NCBI GenBank assembly: GCA_020636545.1
Contig: JACJXS010000010.1
Location: forward strand, 222,501 to 283,900
Direction of reading: 5' to 3'
DNA: 61,400 bases
DNA from: Chitinophagales bacterium
Lineage (GTDB): Bacteria; Bacteroidota; Bacteroidia; Chitinophagales; JADIYW01
Of this stretch, positions 1 through 7,581 are shown one piece after another. A program made the translations under genes and the position numbers. The notes under the pieces are model-generated. The model was not told the origin of the DNA, ran no database searches, and saw nothing but the letters and a program-made list of their open reading frames with translations. How positions within the stretch are numbered: position 1 is the first letter of the stretch; the number at the start of each line of letters is the position of its first letter.

Positions 1-302
1 ACAAGCTTTTTATCAAAAAAAAGTTTGATTTATTTTAATTTACTTTCTAATTAACTGATAATCTATGTACTTAATTTATATTAAGGAATTGTGTTTAATT
101 TAAAATGGTGTCTATGAAACTGAAATATGCATTGTTCATAGCAATTATATACAATCTATAAATTTTGATTTACGAAACTAATACTTAAATATAAAGTTTA
201 ATGCATACTAAGGAATGTGTATCGTCCTAAAAATAATACCGCCTTTTGTTTTAATCCTACTGTATATATACAATTTATTTTAATCCTAAAATCGCTTTAT
301 TG
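1..302. other. AT-rich stretch without a recognisable gene
   Basis: I see no reading frame with family resemblance on either strand. The only structure is a short direct repeat, TTTTAATCCTA, at 249-259 and 278-288. It lies outside the 42-bp repeat that bounds the neighbouring restriction cassette, so it is probably original chromosome sequence. Confidence 0.5.
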
Positions 303-344
303 GTTTTCATTTTTACACATTTTTTTAGTTATTAATGTATAAAG
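303..344 (+). repeat. Left copy of 42-bp direct repeat flanking the restriction cassette
   Basis: The 42 bases here are identical to 3794-3835. The identity starts at GTTTTCATTTTTACAC and ends at AATGTATAAAG, then breaks on both sides. The pair brackets all five methylase/endonuclease genes and nothing else. I read it as the footprint of insertion or excision; no recombinase gene lies between the copies. Confidence 0.9.
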
Positions 345-368
345 TTATAGTATAAGATATGCCTCATT

Positions 369-1094
369 TCAATTAAAATTTAGTTCGTTTCCATATTCTA
401 CTTTGGGTTCTTCAAGTAAAAACAAGTCAAGTTCATTTTTTGTATTAAATCCACTTATTTTTTTTCTATAAGTTGAAGCAATATCATGATTTTCAATTTC
501 AAGTTTTCTGTTTTTGCTGATAGTCAAAAATTCTTCTTCTTGGTCAATTCCTAAATACCTTCTATTCGCTAAGTTAGCCGCAATTCCAGTTGTTGAACTA
601 CCAGCAAATGGATCTAAAATCCATGCATTTGGTTTTGTAGATGCCAAAATAAGTCTTGTTAAAACTGACAAAGGTTTTTGTGTTGGATGTTTTCCACACG
701 ATTTTTCCCAAGGTGCAATTGCCGGTAATTTCCAAACATCTTTCATTTGTTTGTTACCATTGAGTTGCTTCATTAATTCATAGTTGAAATAATGAGGAAC
801 TTTCTCAGATTTCCTTGCCCAAATAATTTGTTCGGTTGAATAAGTAAAATATCTACACGAAAAATTAGGTGGTGGATTTATCTTTTCCCAAGTTATAATG
901 TTGAGGATTTTAAAACCTAATTCTGTCAAGATTTGTCCAACCGAAAAAATGTTGTGCATAGTGCCACTTATCCAAATGGTTGCATCATCTTTCATTTTAT
1001 CACGCACTAATGAAAGCCATTTTCTATTGAAATCATTTATAAAATCAAATCCTTCCGATTTATCCCAATTTCCTTTGTTTACGCTTACGATTTC
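369..1094 (-). pseudogene. dpnA: DpnA-like N6-adenine DNA methyltransferase, 5'-truncated
   Basis: This is the C-terminal three quarters of a beta-class adenine methyltransferase of the DpnA (M2.DpnII) type. In order it shows VSVNKGNWDKS, WISGTMHN, SCRYFTYSTEQIIWA, GKHPTQKP and, near the end, the SAM-binding motif I DPFAGSSTTG. The family also has an N-terminal segment of about 50-60 residues with the catalytic DPPY motif. Here the frame is closed by a TAA at 1095-1097, directly before EIVSVNKG, and no DPPY coding is visible upstream. A GTG at 1007 could start a 212-residue product, but without motif IV it should be inactive. In DpnII operons dpnA follows dpnM; here a DpnI-type gene and two others sit between them. 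Confidence 0.8.
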
Positions 1095-1230
1095 TTATTT
1101 TTTTAGATAAATAAATTTCAAAAAAAATCTAGGCTTATTATTATGGTAATGAATTGATTACAATTTTAGTTGATGCTTATTGTATGCAACCTATTGATTA
1201 TGATCAATTTGCATTTGTATTATAAAAAAA

Positions 1231-1740
1231 ATGATCTTATTTTCGTTTAAAACAATTGAGATGGATGTAACTTTTGAACGAGGAAAAGAAACAACAATCG
1301 AGTGGTTAACTCCACCAAAACTTGTGAAAGCATTGGGAGAATTTGATTTAGATCCTTGTACACCTATTAATCCGCCTTTTGTTCATGCAAGAATGAATTT
1401 TAATATAAATGATGATGGCTTAAAAAGAGAATGGTTTGGTAGAGTTTATATGAATCCACCTTATGGAAAAGGAATGGAGGCTTGGATAGAAAAGCTTAAA
1501 AATCACGGTAACGGAGTTGCTTTAATTTTTGCAAGAACTGAAACAAAGTGCTTTTTCAATCATATTTGGGATGATGCTGATGCAGTTCTTTTTGTAAAAG
1601 GGAGAATAAAGTTTTATAATATTGATGGAGAACAAAAGGGAACGCCTGGCGCTCCTAGTATTTTCATAGCTTATGGTAAAGAAAATGCAGATATTTTGGG
1701 ACAAGCAGATATTTGTGGAAAATTCATAAGATTAAAGTAG
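1231..1740 (+). CDS. Phage-type DNA N6-adenine methyltransferase (Dam family)
   Basis: The product is 169 residues (159 if it starts at the in-frame ATG at 1261). It matches the phage/prophage Dam family: an N-terminal EWLTPP segment, FDLDPC (the SAM-site region), and the catalytic NPPYG about residue 77. The family methylates adenine in DNA; the target cannot be read from sequence. It is the only plus-strand gene in the cassette and its stop overlaps the stop of the opposing 67-residue gene by nine bases. It looks intact, unlike the two other methylase genes beside it. If it recognised GATC it would create substrate for the neighbouring DpnI-type nuclease, so a different specificity or tight control is likely. 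The start is uncertain. Confidence 0.8.
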   Translation: MILFSFKTIEMDVTFERGKETTIEWLTPPKLVKALGEFDLDPCTPINPPFVHARMNFNINDDGLKREWFGRVYMNPPYGKGMEAWIEKLKNHGNGVALIFARTETKCFFNHIWDDADAVLFVKGRIKFYNIDGEQKGTPGAPSIFIAYGKENADILGQADICGKFIRLK

Positions 1741-1935
1741 TTCATAAATAATAAATTCTGTAACATTAAATTCCGCATCTATTATCCAGTCATTTTCTTT
1801 CAGAAGTTTTATAATTGCTTCGTCTTTACTTCTTACATTTTCAACAATACCTAAAACCTGCAAGTTATCAACTTCATAATCTGCATTTGGTGCAACAGTT
1901 TGTCCTTCTGGAGTTACAATGATATATTTCTTCAT
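1732..1935 (-). CDS. Small protein of the DpnI operon, unknown function
   Basis: A 67-residue acidic protein starting MKKYIIVTPEGQT and ending in alternating hydrophobic and acidic residues. I do not recognise a named domain. Its ATG overlaps the TGA of the DpnI-type gene (ATGA at 1932-1935), so the two are probably translationally coupled. Its position right after the endonuclease is that of dpnD in the pneumococcal DpnI cassette, whose role is also unknown; homology to DpnD is not established here. Its 3' end overlaps the opposing methylase gene by nine bases. Confidence 0.7.
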   Translation of the reverse strand: MKKYIIVTPEGQTVAPNADYEVDNLQVLGIVENVRSKDEAIIKLLKENDWIIDAEFNVTEFIIYELL

Positions 1936-2702
1936 CTTAAATTTTTTCTATATTGACCACGACCAACAAATTCAATTATTCCCCTGTCTCGAAGTAGTTG
2001 TAATTGTTGCCTAATTTTATCTTTTATAAAATTATTATTTGGATATTTTGATTTTAGTTTTTGTTCAAATTTATAAATCTCATCAAGTGTAAAATTATCT
2101 TTTTTGATTAAATCAACACAAGACATAATGTCTAAAATCCAACCTTTTGCGTCTTTACTTTTTGTTCGTAAAAACAAGGTTTTATTAAATGTTTCTTTTA
2201 CGATTTCTTGATTGATTGTTTGAGCATTTTTAACCAAAAATACTTTTCCTACTTCAACAACTTTTGAAATATCAATATTACAGCCAACCCAACCAGCTCT
2301 TCTTGCTGTTTCAGCTAATGGCGGCCTTTTAATAATAATTTCTGGTGTAAAAAATTGTTTTGGTATGATTAGAAAATCATTTACTGTCCAATCTTTCGTG
2401 TAAGTCAAAAAGAAAAAATTGGGATTATTTTCAGAATTTATCCGTTCAATCATTCTCGAATATGCACCGTCAGTAATTGTATTTGAAAGTTTTCCGCTTT
2501 TGCTTTTCAACTCAAATTCTTCACTACATTTTTTACAATAAAAATCTGCAACAGGACGATTATTTTCAAATTCGATTAATGGCAAATCTCCGCAACTTGG
2601 ACAATATGAATTGTTTAAAACCCAATTTTCCGTTAATAATCTTGCAATTTGAGAATTGCTTCTATATCCATGTGCTAAATTTGTATTAAACTCCAAATTC
2701 AT
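1932..2702 (-). CDS. dpnC: DpnI-type methyl-directed restriction endonuclease
   Basis: The 256-residue product aligns along its whole length with Streptococcus pneumoniae DpnI, the Type IIM enzyme that cuts GATC only when the adenine is methylated. Residues 1-180 form the PD-(D/E)XK nuclease, with the catalytic set D53, E64 and K66 (VADFYC...FELKSK) and the zinc-binding cysteines C34, C37, C56 and C59. The conserved NNPNFFFLTYT and TARRAGWVGCNID blocks follow. The last 70 residues are the winged-helix domain that reads the methylated site (QQLQLLRDRGIIEF.GRGQYRK). The ATG lies one base after the dpnM stop, so it is coupled to dpnM. All key residues are present and the gene looks functional. 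Confidence 0.96.
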   Translation of the reverse strand: MNLEFNTNLAHGYRSNSQIARLLTENWVLNNSYCPSCGDLPLIEFENNRPVADFYCKKCSEEFELKSKSGKLSNTITDGAYSRMIERINSENNPNFFFLTYTKDWTVNDFLIIPKQFFTPEIIIKRPPLAETARRAGWVGCNIDISKVVEVGKVFLVKNAQTINQEIVKETFNKTLFLRTKSKDAKGWILDIMSCVDLIKKDNFTLDEIYKFEQKLKSKYPNNNFIKDKIRQQLQLLRDRGIIEFVGRGQYRKNLR

Positions 2703-2703
2703 A

Positions 2704-3675
2704 TTATGCGGCTGATTGCGTTAGGGATTGCAGCGGAAATCCTTTTTGTGAGGAAAGAGCAAAAAGATTGGAACGGAAAGCCCGACCGTAGGAAACGCCC
2801 AAATGAAAGTTCTCAGGATTTGCATTGATATTTCTTTTTGCTTCAACTCGTTGTATATTAAAATCAGCATATAAATCGTCAAAAAAATTATCGTTTTCAT
2901 CTTTACCTTTCACATCCGAATTGCTTAATATCCAAGTATGGTTTAAAATGTCTAATTTGTGGCAAAATTCTTTTAAACGAATTTGTTCGTTATCGTTAAA
3001 ATCGTCTTTTGCATAAGAATTGAAACTTGAAGTTTCGCTTAATGGTTTGTAGGGTGGATCGAAATAAAATAGGGTGTTATTGTCTGCATAATTCAGTGTT
3101 TCTTCATAGTCGCCACAAAGGATTTCCACTCTTTGCAATGCTTGACTTACTGATAAAATATTTTCTTTATCGCAAATCGTTGGTTTATTATAACCACCCA
3201 TCGGCACATTATATTCGTTCTTGCGGTTCACTCGATACAATCCATTAAAACAAGTCCGATTTAGAAAAATAAACAAAGCAGACTGAGCAATTTGTGATTC
3301 ACTTCTTAAATTATACAATTCTCTCTTTTGGTAATAGTAACATTTTTTATTATCCTCATTTCCTTCTAATGCATGAAATTCACTCTGTAAAATATCAAGT
3401 AAAGCAATTAGTTCATTTGGCTTACTTGCGATCGTTTTATAAGTATTAATTAAATCAGCATTGATGTCATTGATTACGGCTTTTTTCATATTGGGGAAGT
3501 TGTTCAACATCCAAAATAATACAGCACCACTCCCAACAAAAGGCTCAATATAGGTAAAATTTGTTTTGATTAAATCCTTTGGCAGAAGCAATTCAATATC
3601 GTTTATGAGCTGAGTTTTTCCTCCAGCCCATTTTAAGAAAGGTTTCGCCACTTTATTAATATTCACTCTTGTCAT
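2704..3675 (-). CDS. dpnM: Dam/DpnM-type GATC adenine methyltransferase with altered C-terminus
   Basis: A 323-residue D12-class (alpha) N6-adenine DNA methyltransferase. The order is the N-terminal PFLKWAGGKTQL SAM-binding motif, the motif I region EPFVGSGAVLF, the NRTCFNGLYRVN target-recognition block and the catalytic DPPY near residue 205 followed by PLSETSSFNSY. These blocks are typical of GATC methylases such as DpnM. Homologues end in a short core strand of the type RGKISEIIVTNY about 10-15 residues after the RVEAKRNINA segment. Here that end is missing and about 35 residues encoded by the repeat at 2718-2798 replace it. Activity is therefore doubtful. It is the first gene of the operon that continues into the DpnI-type gene. 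Confidence 0.88.
   Translation of the reverse strand: MTRVNINKVAKPFLKWAGGKTQLINDIELLLPKDLIKTNFTYIEPFVGSGAVLFWMLNNFPNMKKAVINDINADLINTYKTIASKPNELIALLDILQSEFHALEGNEDNKKCYYYQKRELYNLRSESQIAQSALFIFLNRTCFNGLYRVNRKNEYNVPMGGYNKPTICDKENILSVSQALQRVEILCGDYEETLNYADNNTLFYFDPPYKPLSETSSFNSYAKDDFNDNEQIRLKEFCHKLDILNHTWILSNSDVKGKDENDNFFDDLYADFNIQRVEAKRNINANPENFHLGVSYGRAFRSNLFALSSQKGFPLQSLTQSAA
2718..2798 (-). repeat. Composite interspersed-type repeat fused to the end of dpnM
   Basis: About 81 bases bounded by a short inverted repeat (GCGTT at 2718, AACGC ending at 2798). On the plus strand two direct copies of GATTGnAnCGGAAAnCC stand around an inverted stretch AATCCTTTTTG/CAAAAAGATT. Base composition is clearly more GC-rich than the surrounding genes. 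Read as protein it gives the tail GVSYGRAFRSNLFAL and on to the dpnM stop. From memory, similar tails occur in unrelated Bacteroidota ORFs, which suggests a dispersed repeat, but I could not search for other copies. Confidence 0.65.
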
Positions 3676-3691
3676 TCCAATATGTATGTTT

Positions 3692-3699
3692 CAAATTTA
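3692..3699 (-). promoter_or_regulatory. -7 box for the dpnM-dpnC operon
   Basis: TAAATTTG fits the Bacteroidota TAnnTTTG box and lies 16 bases before the dpnM ATG. A second match, TAATTTTG, abuts it upstream (3700-3707). Confidence 0.5.
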
Positions 3700-3793
3700 C
3701 AAAATTATCTTGATGAAAGTCTATCTGAAAATGGAAAGTTGGTTTTTAGGATGAAAGTACAAAAGTTGTTGTATCTTTCTAAAAAGATTTACA

Positions 3794-3835
3794 GTTTTCA
3801 TTTTTACACATTTTTTTAGTTATTAATGTATAAAG
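3794..3835 (+). repeat. Right copy of 42-bp direct repeat
   Basis: Identical over 42 bases to 303-344. It lies between the dpnM promoter and uvrA and marks the right edge of the restriction cassette. Removing one copy plus the interval would join 1-302 directly to the uvrA upstream region. Confidence 0.9.
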
Positions 3836-3924
3836 CTATTTCAAAACAAGGAAATAAAACATATAGCCGCTACTTTGTAATTCATCTGAAGTCTAAATTA
3901 TTTAATTTCTACCTAATTTTGAAT

Positions 3925-3932
3925 TACTTTTG
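3925..3932 (+). promoter_or_regulatory. -7 box of uvrA, leaderless spacing
   Basis: TACTTTTG, a full TAnnTTTG match, ends five bases before the uvrA ATG. Transcription would begin at or next to the start codon. Confidence 0.55.
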
Positions 3933-3937
3933 TTATT

Positions 3938-6817
3938 ATGATTGAAAATCAACTACCCATTATTACAAAAGAAGAACTTACACATATTAATATATTTGGA
4001 GCTAAAGTACATAATCTAAAAAATATAGATGTTCATATTCCGAGGAATCAATTTGTTGTTATCACAGGCTTGAGTGGTAGTGGTAAATCTTCATTAGCAT
4101 TTGATACTATTTTTGCCGAAGGACAACGACGTTATTTGGATAGTTTTTCAAATTATCTTAGGAATTTCATAGGAAATATGGAGCGACCTGATGTCGAAAA
4201 AATATCTGGATTATCGCCAGTAATTTCTATAGAACAAAAAACAACCAATAGAAACCCAAGAAGTACAGTAGGCACAACTACAGAAATCTATGATTTTCTA
4301 CGTTTACTTTTTGCACGAGCTGGCGAGGCTTATTCCTATAATACTGGAAAGAAGATGACAAAATTCTCTGAAGACCAAATTATAGAAAATATTTCTACTA
4401 AATATAAAGATAAGAAAATTGCTATTCTTGCTCCTTTGGTAAGAGGTCGAAAAGGACATTATCGTGAATTGTTTGAAGATATAAGAAAAAAGGGCTTTTT
4501 ACGAGTTCGTATAGATGGCGAAACACAAGAAATACAGCCCAAAATGCAAGTAGATCGATATAAAATTCACGATATAGAAGCGGTAATAGACAGATTAACT
4601 GTACAAGAAAAGGAGCTACAACGCATCAGAAAATCTGTACAAGAAGCTTTAAAATTAGGAGACAATCTTATTTTTATTGAAGACTTAGAAACTAAAAAAG
4701 TTAGCATTTATAGTAAATCTTTGATGTGTGTTGAAACTGGTATCTCTTATGAAATTCCTTCTCCTAATACATTTTCGTTTAATTCTCCTTATGGTTATTG
4801 TCCAACTTGCAAAGGATTAGGCGTTTTGAATGCTCCAGATTTAAAAAAAATTATACCTGATAACAACAAGTCTTTAGCTGAAGAGGGTATTGTACCGCTT
4901 GGTGAGGTTAGAGATACTTACTCTTTCAAAATCATAGATCAATATTTAAAAAGATATAAAGTTAATCAACAAACACCAATAAAAGATTATCCTAAAGAAT
5001 TATTAGATATTATATTGTATGGGAGTGATGAAAAAATAAAAATCGAAGCTAAAGATAACAAAGACCGGAAAACAAATAATACACATTGGCAACTTTCATT
5101 TGATGGTGTTTTCAATCAAATAGAACGAACAATGGAAGATGGAAATGCTGGCAATGCACTGCAAAATTGGGCATCTCAATATATATCAACAATTCAATGT
5201 CCTGATTGTCAAGGTACAAGATTGAAAAATGAATCGCTTTGGTTTAAGCTAGATAATAAAAATATTGCTGAAGTTGCTTCAATGGATATTCAAGAATTAA
5301 AAACTTGGGTGGAACAACTAGAAAGCAAACTTGATGCACAACAAAAATTAATTGCAAAAGATATTTTAAAAGAATTACGAGATAGAATTGGCTTTTTATT
5401 AGATGTTGGACTAAGTTATTTGAATTTGAATCGTCCGACAGGTACTTTATCTGGAGGTGAATCCCAAAGAATTCGTTTGGCATCTCAAATTGGTTCACAA
5501 TTAATGGGTATCACTTATATTTTAGACGAACCGAGCATAGGTTTACACCAAAGAGATAATCATCGATTAATTGACGCTCTTCGAAATTTGACGGATATCG
5601 GAAATACTGTAATTGTCGTGGAGCATGATAAAGATATTATGTTAGCATCGGATTATATAATCGATATGGGTCCAGCAGCTGGAGAATATGGCGGAACAAT
5701 CGTTGCACAAGGCACACCTAAAGATTTTATACAACAAGATGCCCTAACTGCTCAATTTCTAAACAATAAAATTCGCATAGAGCTACCAAAAGAAAGGAGA
5801 AAAGGCAATGGGAAATTCCTTGAATTATCTGGAGCAAGTGGTAATAATCTAAAAAATGTAACGATAAAGATACCTTTAGGCTCATTTGTCGGCATTTCAG
5901 GCGTTTCAGGTTCAGGAAAATCTACTTTAATCAATGAAACATTATACCGAATACTCAATAAGCATTTTTATAGAACACCGTATCAGCCGATGGCTTATAA
6001 AAAAATCAAAGGCTTAGAACATATTGATAAAGTGATAGAAATTGACCAATCACCAATTGGTCGAACTCCTAGAAGCAATCCAGCAACTTATGTTGGAGTT
6101 TTTGATGCCATTCGTAATTTATATGCTTCTTTACCTGAATCTCAAATTCGTGGATTTAAGCCTGGACGATTTTCATTTAATGTAAAAGGAGGTCGATGTG
6201 AAGAATGTCAAGGTGGTGGAATGAAATTAATAGAAATGAATTTTTTGCCTGATGTATATGTGGAATGTCCACGATGCTTAGGAAAACGTTATAATAGAGA
6301 AACATTAGAAGTAAAATATAAAGGCAAATCTATTTATGATGTTTTAGAAATGCCAATTGTTGAGGCAGTAAGCTTTTTTGAGCATATTCCTCAAATCTAT
6401 AGAAAGCTAAAAACATTAGATGAAGTTGGTTTGGGTTATATTCGTTTAGGCCAATCCTCCACGACATTAAGTGGTGGGGAAGCTCAGCGAGTAAAACTAT
6501 CAGAAGAACTTAGTAAGCGAGATACAGGCAATACATTTTATATATTAGATGAACCTACCACTGGTTTGCATTTTAAAGACATCAAGATTTTATTAGAGGT
6601 ATTGCAGACAATAGTAAATAAAGGTAATACTGTAGTTGTCATTGAACACAATATTGATGTGCTTAAAGTAACCGATTATATTATAGATATGGGACCAGAA
6701 GGCGGTAGCGGTGGCGGAGAAATTATTGCAGAAGGCACACCAGAGGCAATAGCTCAAAACAAAAAAAGCATTACTGGTAAGTATTTAAAGGAGGAATTTT
6801 CAGTAAATAATAATTAA
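3938..6817 (+). CDS. uvrA: Excinuclease ABC subunit A
   Basis: UvrA is the damage-recognition ATPase of nucleotide excision repair; as a dimer it loads UvrB on damaged DNA. The 959-residue product has two ABC ATPase modules: Walker A GLSGSGKS at residue 44 and GVSGSGKS near 652, and signature LSGGESQRIRL near 504 and LSGGEAQRVKL near 845, each followed by an ILDEP Walker B. Zinc-binding Cys pairs CPTC, CPDC, CEEC and CPRC are all present. The length is normal for the family. It is transcribed on its own, immediately outside the restriction cassette, and its promoter box is only five bases from the ATG. Confidence 0.98.
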   Translation: MIENQLPIITKEELTHINIFGAKVHNLKNIDVHIPRNQFVVITGLSGSGKSSLAFDTIFAEGQRRYLDSFSNYLRNFIGNMERPDVEKISGLSPVISIEQKTTNRNPRSTVGTTTEIYDFLRLLFARAGEAYSYNTGKKMTKFSEDQIIENISTKYKDKKIAILAPLVRGRKGHYRELFEDIRKKGFLRVRIDGETQEIQPKMQVDRYKIHDIEAVIDRLTVQEKELQRIRKSVQEALKLGDNLIFIEDLETKKVSIYSKSLMCVETGISYEIPSPNTFSFNSPYGYCPTCKGLGVLNAPDLKKIIPDNNKSLAEEGIVPLGEVRDTYSFKIIDQYLKRYKVNQQTPIKDYPKELLDIILYGSDEKIKIEAKDNKDRKTNNTHWQLSFDGVFNQIERTMEDGNAGNALQNWASQYISTIQCPDCQGTRLKNESLWFKLDNKNIAEVASMDIQELKTWVEQLESKLDAQQKLIAKDILKELRDRIGFLLDVGLSYLNLNRPTGTLSGGESQRIRLASQIGSQLMGITYILDEPSIGLHQRDNHRLIDALRNLTDIGNTVIVVEHDKDIMLASDYIIDMGPAAGEYGGTIVAQGTPKDFIQQDALTAQFLNNKIRIELPKERRKGNGKFLELSGASGNNLKNVTIKIPLGSFVGISGVSGSGKSTLINETLYRILNKHFYRTPYQPMAYKKIKGLEHIDKVIEIDQSPIGRTPRSNPATYVGVFDAIRNLYASLPESQIRGFKPGRFSFNVKGGRCEECQGGGMKLIEMNFLPDVYVECPRCLGKRYNRETLEVKYKGKSIYDVLEMPIVEAVSFFEHIPQIYRKLKTLDEVGLGYIRLGQSSTTLSGGEAQRVKLSEELSKRDTGNTFYILDEPTTGLHFKDIKILLEVLQTIVNKGNTVVVIEHNIDVLKVTDYIIDMGPEGGSGGGEIIAEGTPEAIAQNKKSITGKYLKEEFSVNNN

Positions 6818-6827
6818 ATATAAGGAT

Positions 6828-6849
6828 TAAGACTTTTGCAACGGTCTTA
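6828..6849 (+). terminator. Possible terminator after uvrA
   Basis: A 6-bp inverted repeat, TAAGAC and GTCTTA, encloses TTTTGCAACG and is followed by a T-rich stretch. It is weak and overlaps the upstream part of the next promoter. The GACTTTTGCAAC core also occurs inverted near 44866. Confidence 0.35.
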
Positions 6850-6852
6850 GAT

Positions 6853-6860
6853 TATTTTTG
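6853..6860 (+). promoter_or_regulatory. -7 box of the sirtuin gene
   Basis: TATTTTTG matches TAnnTTTG and ends 13 bases before the ATG at 6874. Confidence 0.5.
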
Positions 6861-6873
6861 TATATTAGTATTA

Positions 6874-7551
6874 ATGAAAAAGATAGTTGTATTGTCTGGA
6901 GCTGGTATAAGTGCAGAAAGTGGCATAAAAACTTTTCGAGATAGTGATGGTTTATGGGAAAATCATCGAATTGAAGATGTTGCAACATTTGAGGCTTGGA
7001 CTAGAAATAAAGAATTGGTATTAGCATTTTATAACGAACGACGAAAACAATTATTAGAATGCCAACCTAATATTGCTCATGAGCTTTTAGCTAAATTAGA
7101 ATCTAAATATGATGTAGAAATTATTACACAGAATGTTGATGATTTGCATGAGCGTGCTGGTTCATCAAAAGTAATACATTTACATGGCGAGTTATTAAAA
7201 GTGAGAAGTACTAAAGATGAAAGATTGGTTTATCCTTGGAAAAAAGATTTGAATATTGGTGATAATTGCGAAAAAGGTGACCAATTACGGCCACATATTG
7301 TTTGGTTTGGAGAACAAGTCCCAATGATAGAAAAAGCTTCAGAAATTTGTAAGCGTGCTGATATATTTATTGTAATTGGAACATCATTAGTTGTTTATCC
7401 AGCAGCTGGTTTGATACATTATACTGATTTTACTGTTCCAAAATATGTCATAGACCCTAACAGACCAAGTGTTAGCTACACAGAAAACATAAATTATATT
7501 ACAGAAAAAGCCAGTATCGGTATGCAACTATTGTTTGACGAACTGATGTAA
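6874..7551 (+). CDS. cobB: NAD-dependent protein deacylase, sirtuin family
   Basis: A 225-residue Sir2 protein that removes acyl groups from lysines using NAD. It shows the NAD-binding GAGISAESGIKTFR, the TQNVDDLHERAG block with the catalytic His in the HLHGEL segment, and VIGTSLVVYPAAGL. The FYNERRKQL segment carries the Tyr-x-x-Arg pair that in class III sirtuins (SIRT5, E. coli CobB) selects succinyl and other acidic acyl groups, so desuccinylase activity is likely. The structural zinc cysteines are absent, as in several short bacterial members. It leads a run with the Nudix and cytidine deaminase genes. Confidence 0.95.
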   Translation: MKKIVVLSGAGISAESGIKTFRDSDGLWENHRIEDVATFEAWTRNKELVLAFYNERRKQLLECQPNIAHELLAKLESKYDVEIITQNVDDLHERAGSSKVIHLHGELLKVRSTKDERLVYPWKKDLNIGDNCEKGDQLRPHIVWFGEQVPMIEKASEICKRADIFIVIGTSLVVYPAAGLIHYTDFTVPKYVIDPNRPSVSYTENINYITEKASIGMQLLFDELM

Positions 7552-7581
7552 ACGAGAATATTAACAAGAAATTCCTAAAAA

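Noticed and set aside
2718..2798. The repeat at the end of dpnM as an integron attC site
   Set aside because: The ends GCGTT/AACGC and the folding recall attC, but the RYYYAAC/GTTRRRY core sites are not both present and no integrase or further cassettes are seen.
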